Shown here one piece after another: positions 16,423 to 24,719 of a stretch of 64,000 nucleotides of DNA. Under the pieces are notes generated by a model. That model saw only the letters and a program-made list of their open reading frames with translations, searched no databases and was not told where the DNA came from. Both the position numbers and the translations under genes were made by a program. Within the stretch, counting starts at the first letter, position 1. Every line of letters begins with the position of its first letter. The DNA is from PBB1 sp046154125 (GTDB lineage: Bacteria; Pseudomonadota; Gammaproteobacteria; Burkholderiales; Burkholderiaceae_C): contig JBJXEJ010000009.1 of the NCBI GenBank assembly GCA_046154125.1, positions 1-64,000 on the forward strand. The letters run 5' to 3'.

Positions 16423-17820
16423 TCAACTGCCGGCGATCTTCATCGATTCGATCAGCACCGAGCCGATCGTCTTGCCGCCCATCGTGTAGGCGTCGGCACC
16501 GACCGCGGCGATGCTCTGGAACATCTGCTTCAGATTGCCGGCGATGGTGATCTCGTGCACCGGGTAGGCGATGCGTCCGCGCTCGACCCAGAAGCCCGCT
16601 GCGCCGCGCGAGTAATCGCCGGTGACCTGGTTGACGCCCTGTCCCATCAGCTCGATGACGAACAGGCCGCGATCGAGCTTGCGCAGCATCGCCGGCAGGT
16701 CGTCGCCGGGGTGGGTCAGGCGACTGGTCAGCGTGAGATTCTGCGATCCTCCTGCATGCCCGGTGGTACGCATGCCCAGCTTGCGTGCCGAGTAGCTCGA
16801 CAGGAAGTAGCCCTGCGCCACGCCGCCCTTCACGACGTCGCGGGCACGGGTGACCACGCCTTCATCGTCGAACGGCGCGCTGCTCTTGCCACGCCCCAGG
16901 TGCGGGTCTTCGAGGATGTCGATGTGCCGGGACAACACGCGCTTGCCCAGGCTGTCGAGCAGGAAGCTCGACTTGCGGTAAAGCGCACCGCCACTCACGG
17001 CCTGCACATAGGCACCGAGCAGACCCGCCGCAACGGTCGACTCGAACAGCACCGGCACTTCGCAGGTCTTGACCTTGCGCGACTTCAGGCGCGACAGCGC
17101 ACGCTCGGCGGCGTAGCGGCCCACCGCCTCAGGCTGCGCCAGATCCCCGGCAGCCCGCATCGAGCTGTACCAGGCGTCGCGCTGCATGTCGTCGCCATGG
17201 CGTCCCGGCAGCGATGCGATCGGCGCCACCGACAGCGAATGCCGCGAACTGGCATAGCCGCCACGAAAGCCGCGGCTGTTGCCGGCGAAGAAATGCGACT
17301 GCTGCGCCGAGACGCCGGCACCTTCGGAATTGGTGATGCGCTTGTCGACGGTCAGTGCCGCCTGCTCGCAGCGCCGGGCAATCTCCGCGGCACCTTCCGC
17401 ATCGATGTTCCAGGGGTGAAAAAGGTCGAGGTCCAGCATCGCGGCGTCTCCAAACGCCAGATCGGCCGCGTCTGGCAGCCCGGCCGCCGGATCCTCGGCG
17501 GTGAACCGCGCGATGTCGTGAGCCGCGCGCACCGTCTGCTCGAGAGCCGCACGGGAAAAATCCGAGGTGCTCGCATTGCCGCGCCGCTGGCCCATGTAGA
17601 CAGACACGCCGATCGACTTGTCCCGGTTGCGCTCCACGTTCTCGATCTCGCCCTTTCGCACCGACACCGACAGGCCCACGCCTTCGGACACCTCGGCTCC
17701 CGCATCGGTAGCACCGAGCGAGGCCGCGAACTTCAGCGCATCGTCGACCAGTTGCTGGAAGTCGTCGCGGCTGTAGGCGAATCCGGTGGATGAGGATGAC
17801 GGCGAAGTCGTGCTGGGCAT
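16423..17820 (-). CDS. pmbA: Metalloprotease TldE/PmbA
   Basis: A 465-residue PmbA (TldE), the partner of TldD in a heterodimeric protease that processes modified peptides such as microcin B17 and degrades unfolded peptides such as CcdA. In TldD/TldE pairs the zinc site is in TldD, and no HEXXXH motif is evident here. The N-terminal half has ASLGATDAGAEVSEG and the GIGVSVYMGQRRG-like strand; the C-terminal half has NQVTGDYSRGAAGFWVE near residue 395, a family hallmark. The start is MPSTTSP; the open frame upstream is not protein-like. It is divergent from yjgA, as in other proteobacteria. tldD is not in this window. Confidence 0.95.
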   Translation of the reverse strand: MPSTTSPSSSSTGFAYSRDDFQQLVDDALKFAASLGATDAGAEVSEGVGLSVSVRKGEIENVERNRDKSIGVSVYMGQRRGNASTSDFSRAALEQTVRAAHDIARFTAEDPAAGLPDAADLAFGDAAMLDLDLFHPWNIDAEGAAEIARRCEQAALTVDKRITNSEGAGVSAQQSHFFAGNSRGFRGGYASSRHSLSVAPIASLPGRHGDDMQRDAWYSSMRAAGDLAQPEAVGRYAAERALSRLKSRKVKTCEVPVLFESTVAAGLLGAYVQAVSGGALYRKSSFLLDSLGKRVLSRHIDILEDPHLGRGKSSAPFDDEGVVTRARDVVKGGVAQGYFLSSYSARKLGMRTTGHAGGSQNLTLTSRLTHPGDDLPAMLRKLDRGLFVIELMGQGVNQVTGDYSRGAAGFWVERGRIAYPVHEITIAGNLKQMFQSIAAVGADAYTMGGKTIGSVLIESMKIAGS

Positions 17821-18048
17821 GGGGTGTGGACGCAGGCTGAAGTGCTGGGTGCGGCAGGGGCCGTGACGGGTCGGATTGGCGTGGGTACCGTCGCAGAGAC
17901 GGAAATGCCGTGCGAATGCGGACTCGGGCGCTGAGGCCGAAACCTCATGGCTATGATACCGAGCGCATGTCCAGCGACGACGTTGTCCTGCACATCGCCC
18001 CGCGTCCTGCCCAGCACAGCGCGCAACCACGCACAGCCCCCACACGAC

Positions 18049-18615
18049 ATGCCACAGAACGACTCCGCGGACACTTCAGAAACCGAACCCATCCCGGCGT
18101 GGCTGACGCGCCCGAGCAAGACGCGGCGCAAGAAGGACTCGCACGACCTGCAGGACCTGGGCGTGGCACTGGTCGAGATGCCGGACAGCCGGCTGGTCGA
18201 CCTGCCGATGGACGAGATCCTGATGGACGCAATCCGTCAGTACCGTGGCACCAAGACACACGAGGGCCGGCGCAGGCAGATGCAGTACATCGGAAAGCTG
18301 ATGCGCCGCACCGATCCCGAGCCGCTGCGCGAGGCGGTGGCCGCGATGCAGCTCGGGCATGCGAAGGACGCCTTGGCGCTGCACGACGCCGAACGCTGGC
18401 GTGCCGAGCTGATCGCCAGCGACGACGCGCTGACCGAATGGACCGCACTGCGCCCGCAGGCCGACGTTCAGCAGTTGCGCAGCCTGATCCGCGCGGCACG
18501 CAAGGACGCATCGGTGGCGCCCGAGCAGCGCAGCGGCAGGGCGTTTCGCGAGCTGTTCAAGTTCATCCGCCAATACCCGACGCAAATACCGGCCACATCG
18601 GCCGACGACGCGTGA
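18049..18615 (+). CDS. yjgA: Ribosome-associated protein YjgA/DarP (DUF615)
   Basis: A 188-residue DUF615 protein. Family signatures are KTRRKKDSHDLQDLG near residue 24 and GRRRQMQYIGKLMR near residue 72. E. coli YjgA (DarP) binds the 50S subunit near the peptidyl transferase centre during late assembly. The ATG giving MPQNDS was used; the longer frame from 17947 has no family similarity. A possible -10 (TATGAT at 17952-17957) lies upstream. It diverges from pmbA and is followed after 22 bp by mogA. Confidence 0.9.
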   Translation: MPQNDSADTSETEPIPAWLTRPSKTRRKKDSHDLQDLGVALVEMPDSRLVDLPMDEILMDAIRQYRGTKTHEGRRRQMQYIGKLMRRTDPEPLREAVAAMQLGHAKDALALHDAERWRAELIASDDALTEWTALRPQADVQQLRSLIRAARKDASVAPEQRSGRAFRELFKFIRQYPTQIPATSADDA

Positions 18616-18637
18616 CGTCCCCCGACGAGAGATCCAC

Positions 18638-19243
18638 ATGAGTGAAGTCACCTCCCCCGTTTTCGACACCGTGCGCATCGGCATCGTGTCGATCAGCGAC
18701 CGGGCCTCGTCCGGCATTTACGAGGACAAGGGCGTGCCGGCGCTGAAGGACTGGCTGTCGCGCGCCGTGATCAATCCCGTGGAGTGGGAAACGCGCCTGA
18801 TCCCTGACGATCTGGACGGCATCCGGGCGGCACTGTGCGAACTGGTCGACGATGCCGGCTGCGACCTCGTGCTGACCACCGGAGGCACCGGCCCGGCGCC
18901 GCGGGACGTCACGCCCGAGGCGACGCTGGCGGTGGCGCACAAGGTGATGCCAGGCTTCGGTGAGCAGATGCGCAGCATCAGCCTGAATTTCGTTCCGACC
19001 GCGATCCTGTCGCGGCAGGTCGCGGTCATCCGTGGCAAGACGCTGATCATCAATCTGCCGGGGCAGCCGAAATCGATCGCCGAGACGCTGGAGGGCCTGG
19101 CCGCAGCGACACCCCCGGTGCCGGGCATCTTCGCGGCCGTGCCCTACTGCATCGACCTCATCGGCGGCCCATACTTCGAGACCGATCCGGTCATCTGCAA
19201 GGCATTCCGGCCGAAGACGGCGCTGCGTCCGAAGCCACAGTGA
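18638..19243 (+). CDS. mogA: Molybdopterin adenylyltransferase
   Basis: A 201-residue MogA. The signature TTGGTGPAPRDVTPEAT at residues 80-96 includes the catalytic aspartate. It activates molybdopterin as an AMP adduct so that MoeA can insert molybdate. Its length and C-terminal AAVPYCIDLIGGP match MogA better than the shorter MoaB. It sits apart from moaA-mobA-moeA, 11 kb away on the same strand, behind yjgA. It converges on cysE, with 31 bases between the stops. Confidence 0.92.
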   Translation: MSEVTSPVFDTVRIGIVSISDRASSGIYEDKGVPALKDWLSRAVINPVEWETRLIPDDLDGIRAALCELVDDAGCDLVLTTGGTGPAPRDVTPEATLAVAHKVMPGFGEQMRSISLNFVPTAILSRQVAVIRGKTLIINLPGQPKSIAETLEGLAAATPPVPGIFAAVPYCIDLIGGPYFETDPVICKAFRPKTALRPKPQ

Positions 19244-19274
19244 ACCGAGCACGCCGGACACGCTTGCACTGCCA

Positions 19275-20042
19275 TCACTTCATCATCTGCTTGAAATGCT
19301 CGGCGTCAAAGGCCTCGGCAGGTTGCGCTTCACGGTGCACCTCGCAGCCGGGCTGAGCGGCCGACAGTGCCTCGATGGCGGCCCACAGCAGCGCGATCTG
19401 GTGCGCCGAGCCAGCCGCGTTGTCGATCAAGCCGCGCATCGCCTGCGCCACCGGATCGTCACCCTGCGTCACGCCGTAGGCTGAAAAGCCCATGCGTGCC
19501 GAGGCTTCTTCGCGCGCCGCATCGGCCCGCGCTTCGATGATGCGAGCCGGAATACCGACCGCCGTGGCGCCCGGCGGCACCGGCTTCAGCAGCACCGCGT
19601 TCGATCCGACGCGCGCGCCATCGCCGACCGTGAAGCCGCCCAGCACCTTGGCGCCCGCGCTGACAACCACACCCTTGCCCAGTGTCGGATGGCGCTTGCT
19701 GCCCTTGTAGAGCGACGTACCGCCCAGCGTCACGCCCTGGTAGATGGTGCAGTCGTCGCCGATCTCGGCGGTTTCGCCGATCACGACGCCCATGCCGTGA
19801 TCGATAAAGACACGACGCCCTATCACCGCGCCCGGATGGATCTCGATGCCCGTGAGGAAGCGCGACACATGCGAGGTGAAACGCCCCAGCCAGTGCCACT
19901 CGTTCACCCAGCAGGCGTGGGCCATGCGATGCAGCGCCAGTGCATGCAGACCCGGATAGCAGGTCAGCACCTCGAGCTTCGAGCGCGCGGCCGGGTCGCG
20001 CTCGCGGATGCAGGCGATGTCTTCGCGCAGGCGTGTGAACAT
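19275..20042 (-). CDS. cysE: Serine O-acetyltransferase
   Basis: A 255-residue CysE. It transfers acetyl from acetyl-CoA to L-serine, the committed step of cysteine synthesis. The N-terminal helical part (MFTRLREDIACIRERDPAA) is short, as in EpsC-like forms. The left-handed beta-helix holds the HPGAVIGRR, FIDHGMGVVIGE and YQGVTLGGTS segments near residues 73-115. The C-terminal 70 residues (after GIPARIIEA) are longer and less conserved. trmJ is 90 bp upstream on the same strand. Confidence 0.95.
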   Translation of the reverse strand: MFTRLREDIACIRERDPAARSKLEVLTCYPGLHALALHRMAHACWVNEWHWLGRFTSHVSRFLTGIEIHPGAVIGRRVFIDHGMGVVIGETAEIGDDCTIYQGVTLGGTSLYKGSKRHPTLGKGVVVSAGAKVLGGFTVGDGARVGSNAVLLKPVPPGATAVGIPARIIEARADAAREEASARMGFSAYGVTQGDDPVAQAMRGLIDNAAGSAHQIALLWAAIEALSAAQPGCEVHREAQPAEAFDAEHFKQMMK

Positions 20043-20132
20043 GGAAATGCGGAATGCGAATGAGGCCGCGAGTTTAGCGACGCGACTTCCGGACCGACCC
20101 GGGTGCGGCTTCGAGACTGTCCCGGCGCCGCC

Positions 20133-20903
20133 TCACTCCGCCTTGGTGCCGCTGCGCGTCTGCGCGGTCGAGACGGCACGAGCGATGCCCCGCAGGATGT
20201 GCACCTCCTCCTGCGTCAGCTGGGCCCGGTTGAGCAACTGGCGCAGCCGCGGCATCAGCTTCTGCGGTGCCTGCGGATTCAGAAACCCGAGGTCGACCAG
20301 GACCTTTTGCCAGTGATCGAGCGTGCCCTGCACCGCCACGGCGTCGGCCAGCGCTGCGTCGGCGGTGCGCGAGACGACCTCGAAGCCACCCAGCGCCTGC
20401 CGCCAGTCGTAGGCGATCAGCTGCACCGCCTGCGCCAGGTTGAGCGAACCGTAGCCCGGCGCCGTGGGGATGCTGAGGCAGGCGTGGCACAGGTACACGT
20501 CGTCGTTGCTCATCCCGTAGCGCTCGCATCCGAAGACGAATGCGACCCGGTGAGGTTGCGAGACCAGCGTCGAGAACAACTCGCGTGGCGCATGCGTCGG
20601 CGGGCCGAAATCACGGGGCGTCATTGCTGTCGCGCAGGCGTAGGTGACGCCGTCAAGCGCCTCGGCGAGCGTGTCGACAACGCGCGCGCCGCCGAGGACA
20701 TCGAGCGCACCGCTGGCCAGAGAAATCGCATCGGCCTTGCCCTTGACGTTCGAGTAGCGCGGGGCGACCAGCACCAGCTCCGAGAAGCCCATGACCTTCA
20801 TCGCTCTCGCCGTCGCACCCACGTTACCCGGGTGGCTCGTGTTCAGCAGCACGAAACGCGTGGTGTCGGCGGTCGGGATCAACGGAGCATCTAGGGTTTG
20901 CAT
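20133..20903 (-). CDS. trmJ: tRNA (cytidine/uridine-2'-O-)-methyltransferase TrmJ
   Basis: A 256-residue SpoU-family methyltransferase with the knotted SAM-binding fold. Motif 1 is NTSHPGNVGATARAMK near residue 21, motif 2 FGCERYGMSNDD near residue 126 and motif 3 GSLNLAQAVQL near residue 151. The C-terminal helical extension fits TrmJ, which modifies position 32 in the tRNA anticodon loop. The ATG giving MQTLDAP was chosen over an upstream TTG at 20939; neither has a clear ribosome site. It is divergent from suhB. Confidence 0.9.
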   Translation of the reverse strand: MQTLDAPLIPTADTTRFVLLNTSHPGNVGATARAMKVMGFSELVLVAPRYSNVKGKADAISLASGALDVLGGARVVDTLAEALDGVTYACATAMTPRDFGPPTHAPRELFSTLVSQPHRVAFVFGCERYGMSNDDVYLCHACLSIPTAPGYGSLNLAQAVQLIAYDWRQALGGFEVVSRTADAALADAVAVQGTLDHWQKVLVDLGFLNPQAPQKLMPRLRQLLNRAQLTQEEVHILRGIARAVSTAQTRSGTKAE

Positions 20904-21016
20904 GGGGTGACCGCTAAAATCTTGATTATCGGAAGTCAATGCGGCACGAAATCAAGCCGCCGATCCCGGTCCGCTCTTTCTTCCCGCCAGTCCCCACCAC
21001 ACCACAGGGTTGCACC

Positions 21017-22030
21017 ATGTCGCAAGCGCTTCATCCGATGCTCAACATCGCCATCAAGGCGGCACGTACCGCCGGGGCGTTGATCAATCGCGCATCGATG
21101 GACGTCGACCTGCTGCGCATCAGCAGCAAGGCACCGAACGACTTCGTGACCGAAGTCGACCAGGCCGCCGAACGCGCGATCATCGAGGTGCTGCTCGCCG
21201 CGTACCCGGGTCACGGAATCCTGGCCGAGGAATCAGGCAGCGAGCACGGTGCGAAGGACAGCGACTACGTGTGGATCATCGATCCACTCGACGGCACCAC
21301 CAATTTCATCCATGGCTTTCCGGTCTATGCGGTGTCGATTGCGCTCGCCTACAAGGGCCAGGTGCAGCAGGCGGTGGTCTACGACCCGTCGCGCAACGAC
21401 CTCTTCTACGCGTCGAAGGGCCGCGGTGCCTTCCTCAACGACAAGCGGCTGCGCGTTTCCAAGCGCATCCGCATGTCGGAATCGCTGATCGGCACCGGCT
21501 TTCCTTTCCGCAAGGGCGACAACTTCAAGCGCTATGTGCAGATGTTCGAGGCCGTGATGCAGAACTGCGCCGGTCTGCGGCGACCGGGTGCCGCAGCTCT
21601 CGACCTGTGCTACGTGGCGGCGGGCGATTACGACGGCTTCTTCGAGACCGGCCTCAGCCCGTGGGACATCGCCGCGGGTTCGCTGCTGATCACGGAGGCA
21701 GGTGGACTGATCGGCAATTTCACTGGCGAATCAGACTACCTTTACCAACGCGAGGTCGTGGCAGGCAACCCGAAGATCTACGGCCAGCTGGTGCAGACGC
21801 TGGCGCCCTACACCCGCGTGATCAAGGCCGAATCAGGTTCGACTTCCTCGGTCGCCGCTGCGGCGACTCGCGCCGAGGGCGACGCCGATGTGACGCCTGA
21901 ACAGGCACTGTCGACATCGCTGGGGCTGGCCGACGGGGTCAGTGAACCCGCACCCGCCACACCGAAAAAGCCGACTGCGGTACGCATCCGCAAGGCCGAT
22001 CTGAAGCCCAGGGACGACGCGCCGTTTTGA
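21017..22030 (+). CDS. suhB: Inositol monophosphatase family protein SuhB
   Basis: A 337-residue IMPase-family protein. Metal ligands are in GILAEESG (about residue 68) and in WIIDPLDGTTNF (about residue 91), with a third in SPWDIAAG (about residue 215). SuhB in enterobacteria also acts in Nus-dependent rRNA antitermination. About 70 residues beyond the usual end form a low-complexity Ala/Pro/Lys tail ending RKADLKPRDDAPF. Such a tail occurs in some betaproteobacterial homologues; its role is unknown. Its stop codon abuts the stop of the convergent SDR gene with no gap. Confidence 0.92.
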   Translation: MSQALHPMLNIAIKAARTAGALINRASMDVDLLRISSKAPNDFVTEVDQAAERAIIEVLLAAYPGHGILAEESGSEHGAKDSDYVWIIDPLDGTTNFIHGFPVYAVSIALAYKGQVQQAVVYDPSRNDLFYASKGRGAFLNDKRLRVSKRIRMSESLIGTGFPFRKGDNFKRYVQMFEAVMQNCAGLRRPGAAALDLCYVAAGDYDGFFETGLSPWDIAAGSLLITEAGGLIGNFTGESDYLYQREVVAGNPKIYGQLVQTLAPYTRVIKAESGSTSSVAAAATRAEGDADVTPEQALSTSLGLADGVSEPAPATPKKPTAVRIRKADLKPRDDAPF

Positions 22031-22744
22031 TCAGAAACGCTCCGACCACGGTCGCACGTCGACCTCCCAGGTCCAGGCGCTGCGATGCTGCGAAAGCAGG
22101 TGCAGGTAGGTCAGTGCAATGGCGTCCGGGTCGAGTTGCGAGTCGGCCTGGAGGGGCGATCCGGCGCTAGGCGAGGCCGTTGACCGGATCAGTCCGTCAA
22201 CGATCACGTGCCCCACATGAATGCCCTGCGGCCCCAGTTCCCGCGCCAGGCTTTGCGCCAGCCCGCGCAGCGCGAACTTGCCCATGGCGAAGGCTGCCGA
22301 TTGCGCAAAGCCCTTGACGCCGGCGGTTGCTCCAGTGAACAGGATCGCACCCTTGCCCGAGGGCAGCATGCGCCGGGCAGCCTGCTGCGCGACATGGAAA
22401 GCGCCCAGCGCGGTGACCGCCACCGAATCTCCCATGGCCGCAGGATCGATGTCGATGAACCTTCCCGGCACGCGCCGGCTTGCGTTGTAAACGACCACCT
22501 CGGGCGCAGCGCCGAAATGATCGGTCGCGCGATCGAACAGCGCGGCGACGCCGGCCGGATCGGTGGCATCGCAGCGCAAGGCTTGCGTGCCGATCTCGTC
22601 GCAAGCGGCCTGCAGGTTTTCAGGCTGACGCGCTGCCATCAGCACCTGCATGCCGCCCTCGCGGCTGAAGACGCGGGCCAGACTGGCGCCGAGCCCCGGG
22701 CCCGCGCCGACGATCAGCGCACTGCGGTAGGGCGTGAACGTCAT
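22031..22744 (-). CDS. SDR-fold protein lacking the catalytic tyrosine
   Basis: A 237-residue short-chain dehydrogenase/reductase fold. The nucleotide-binding motif is GAGPGLGAS near residue 13. The YNAS segment near residue 86 stands for the usual NNAG. The expected YxxxK is F152-AMG-K156, and the position 13 residues before it is alanine (A139) rather than serine. The lysine is kept but Tyr and Ser are not, so ordinary SDR catalysis is doubtful. I recall proteobacterial SDR paralogues with the same Phe, which suggests a subfamily rather than a decayed gene. Its start overlaps the GST stop by four bases (ATGA). Function unknown. Confidence 0.8.
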   Translation of the reverse strand: MTFTPYRSALIVGAGPGLGASLARVFSREGGMQVLMAARQPENLQAACDEIGTQALRCDATDPAGVAALFDRATDHFGAAPEVVVYNASRRVPGRFIDIDPAAMGDSVAVTALGAFHVAQQAARRMLPSGKGAILFTGATAGVKGFAQSAAFAMGKFALRGLAQSLARELGPQGIHVGHVIVDGLIRSTASPSAGSPLQADSQLDPDAIALTYLHLLSQHRSAWTWEVDVRPWSERF

Positions 22745-23460
22745 GGCCGCGACCCGATGGTGGATGCGTCCTGCCCGAACAGCACCTTCCGGGACGCCTC
22801 GTCGACCACCGGGGAGGAACTGACTTCCGCGGCCCGCGCGTAGGCCCGCAAGGTGCCTGGCCGGCGGCGCACGCGCTCGAACCACGCCGCCAGGTGCGGG
22901 AAGTCGGCCAGGTTCTGACCCTGCTTTTCGTGCGGCACCACCCACGGGTAACTTGCCATGTCGGCAATGGAATACCCGCCTGCGATGAATTCGTGGCCGG
23001 CTTTGGCCATCTCACCCAGATGCTTGTTCAGCACCGCATACAGGCGCGCCGTCTCCTTCACGTAGCGGTCGATGGCGTAGGGCAGTTTTTCCGGCGCGTA
23101 CTGGACGAAATGGTGGTTCTGGCCGGCCATCGGCCCCAGCCCGCCCATCTGCCAGAACAGCCACTGCAGCGCCATGTTGCGACCGCGCAGGTCCGCCGGG
23201 ATGAAGCTGCGCGTCTTGTCGGCCAGGTACAGCAGGATCGCACCGGACTCGAAGACCGACAGTGGCTCGCCACCATCGGCCGGCGCATGATCGACGATCG
23301 CCGGCATGCGGTTGTTCGGCGAGATGCGCAGGAAGTCGGGCTGGAACTGCTCGCCGCGGCCGATGTTGACCGGCACGATGAGATACGGCAGGCCGCACTC
23401 CTCGAGGAACATCGCGATCTTGTGGCCGTTGGGCGTGGGCCAGTAGTAGAGGTCGATCAT
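22741..23460 (-). CDS. Glutathione S-transferase, Nu class (YfcG/YghU-like)
   Basis: A 239-residue GST. The N-terminal thioredoxin-like domain starts MIDLYYWPTPNGHK; the TPNG loop at residues 9-12 is typical of Nu-class enzymes such as E. coli YfcG, which bind GSH or GSSG and show disulfide-bond reductase activity. The ESGAILLYLADK segment near residue 71 contacts glutathione. The helical domain holds the YSIADMASYPWV capping motif near residue 165. It is coupled to the following SDR-like gene by an ATGA overlap, so the pair probably functions together. Confidence 0.88.
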   Translation of the reverse strand: MIDLYYWPTPNGHKIAMFLEECGLPYLIVPVNIGRGEQFQPDFLRISPNNRMPAIVDHAPADGGEPLSVFESGAILLYLADKTRSFIPADLRGRNMALQWLFWQMGGLGPMAGQNHHFVQYAPEKLPYAIDRYVKETARLYAVLNKHLGEMAKAGHEFIAGGYSIADMASYPWVVPHEKQGQNLADFPHLAAWFERVRRRPGTLRAYARAAEVSSSPVVDEASRKVLFGQDASTIGSRP

Positions 23461-23571
23461 GGGATGTCTCCGATGCGCTCAGGCGGCTCGCCCAAGATCG
23501 GGCGGTTCGACGGTCATTCTGAAATGACTTGCGTTTCCGCGCCGGAGCAAGGACTCGGATCCGGCCGGGCC

Positions 23572-24543
23572 TCAGGACAGGATCGCGCGGCGGACCTTCG
23601 CCATCGGCGCATCGTCGTCGAGCGTGCCTCCGGCCACGCCCAGGCTGCGCCACAGGCCGTCGAGGTCGACAGGCTCGGACGAATCCTTCATGCGGTGGTA
23701 CAGATCGGTCAGGCTGGTCTGGCCCACCGCAGCATCTGCCGTGCTCAGGATCCGTTCGACCGACCAGGACTCGCCGTAGTTGCCTCCGGCCGCCAGCACC
23801 CCTTGCAGCGCGTGCTGCAGCCCGAGCCGCTGCGAACTGCGCTTGAGCAGTTCCACGTCGGCCAGCAGGCAGAACATCGCGCCGCCCCAGTAGGTGCGGC
23901 CCCAGGTCGGCGTGTGGTCCAGCCCGGCATCGCCGGCCTTGGGCTGGCCCTGCGGCATGTCGGATACCCACTGGCGCCACACCGTCACCGGGGGCACCAG
24001 ACCGACCCGACCACGTGCCACGCTTTCGACATACGTGGCGACGCCCTCGTGCAGCCAGTTCTGCGATCGCGGGATGCGCGGAACGGCGAGGTGCACCATC
24101 TCGTGGACCAGCACCCAGTCGTCGATGAACTGGGCCTCGGTGGTGTCGCGCCCCAGGCGGATCCGGATCAGCAGCGACGGCTCACCGTACGTAACCCCGC
24201 CGCGAACGCCGCTGCCGTCCTCGGGGACAAGCAGCAATTCGACCCTGGGCACCGGAAAGCGCCCGAAATAGCGCGCCACCGCATCGGCCGAGTTTCGAAC
24301 CCAGTTGCGCGCCGCAGCCTGCAAAGACGGGCCGAAGCCGGGTGCGAACCGCAGCTCGAGCCGCGAGCGGATCACCGAAATGCTCTCGACCGCCGGCTCG
24401 CCGCGCAGGTCGGCGCCCCGCGCCGCCAGGGGTGCCCCCCCGGAGATCACCGGCCATGCAGCGGGCAACAGGGTGACCAGCAGCCGGCGTCGATCGGGTG
24501 CCACCAGCACCGGCCTTGTGGGTGCCTGGCCTGTTGAGCTCAT
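23572..24543 (-). CDS. Exported zinc metallopeptidase (HEXXH, gluzincin-like)
   Basis: A 323-residue protein with GGAGG before the ATG. The N-terminus has PDRRRLLVTLLPAAW, a possible twin-arginine or Sec signal, so it is likely exported. The zinc motif HEMVH is H147, E148, H151. NWLHEGVATYVE follows, with E166 or E173 as likely third ligand, the pattern of MA-clan peptidases. No family name is certain. It is divergent from the FecR/haem sensor/kinase operon across 176 bp, which hints at common control, but that is only position. The in-frame extension to 24786 is not used because the ribosome site decides the start. Confidence 0.72.
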   Translation of the reverse strand: MSSTGQAPTRPVLVAPDRRRLLVTLLPAAWPVISGGAPLAARGADLRGEPAVESISVIRSRLELRFAPGFGPSLQAAARNWVRNSADAVARYFGRFPVPRVELLLVPEDGSGVRGGVTYGEPSLLIRIRLGRDTTEAQFIDDWVLVHEMVHLAVPRIPRSQNWLHEGVATYVESVARGRVGLVPPVTVWRQWVSDMPQGQPKAGDAGLDHTPTWGRTYWGGAMFCLLADVELLKRSSQRLGLQHALQGVLAAGGNYGESWSVERILSTADAAVGQTSLTDLYHRMKDSSEPVDLDGLWRSLGVAGGTLDDDAPMAKVRRAILS

Positions 24544-24719
24544 CGAGCCTCCTTGAAAGGGCGCCGCCGCGCCGGCGCGGAACCTTACCGGCATCCGCGC
24601 CTTCATTTGCCCGGCAACGACATGACCCGTGAAGGCATGTTCAATGCTAGCGTGCAGGATTGCTGCTTCCTGTCGCCCGGGCTGTGGCGACAACAACAGC
24701 GCAGGAGGATCGAAGCAAC

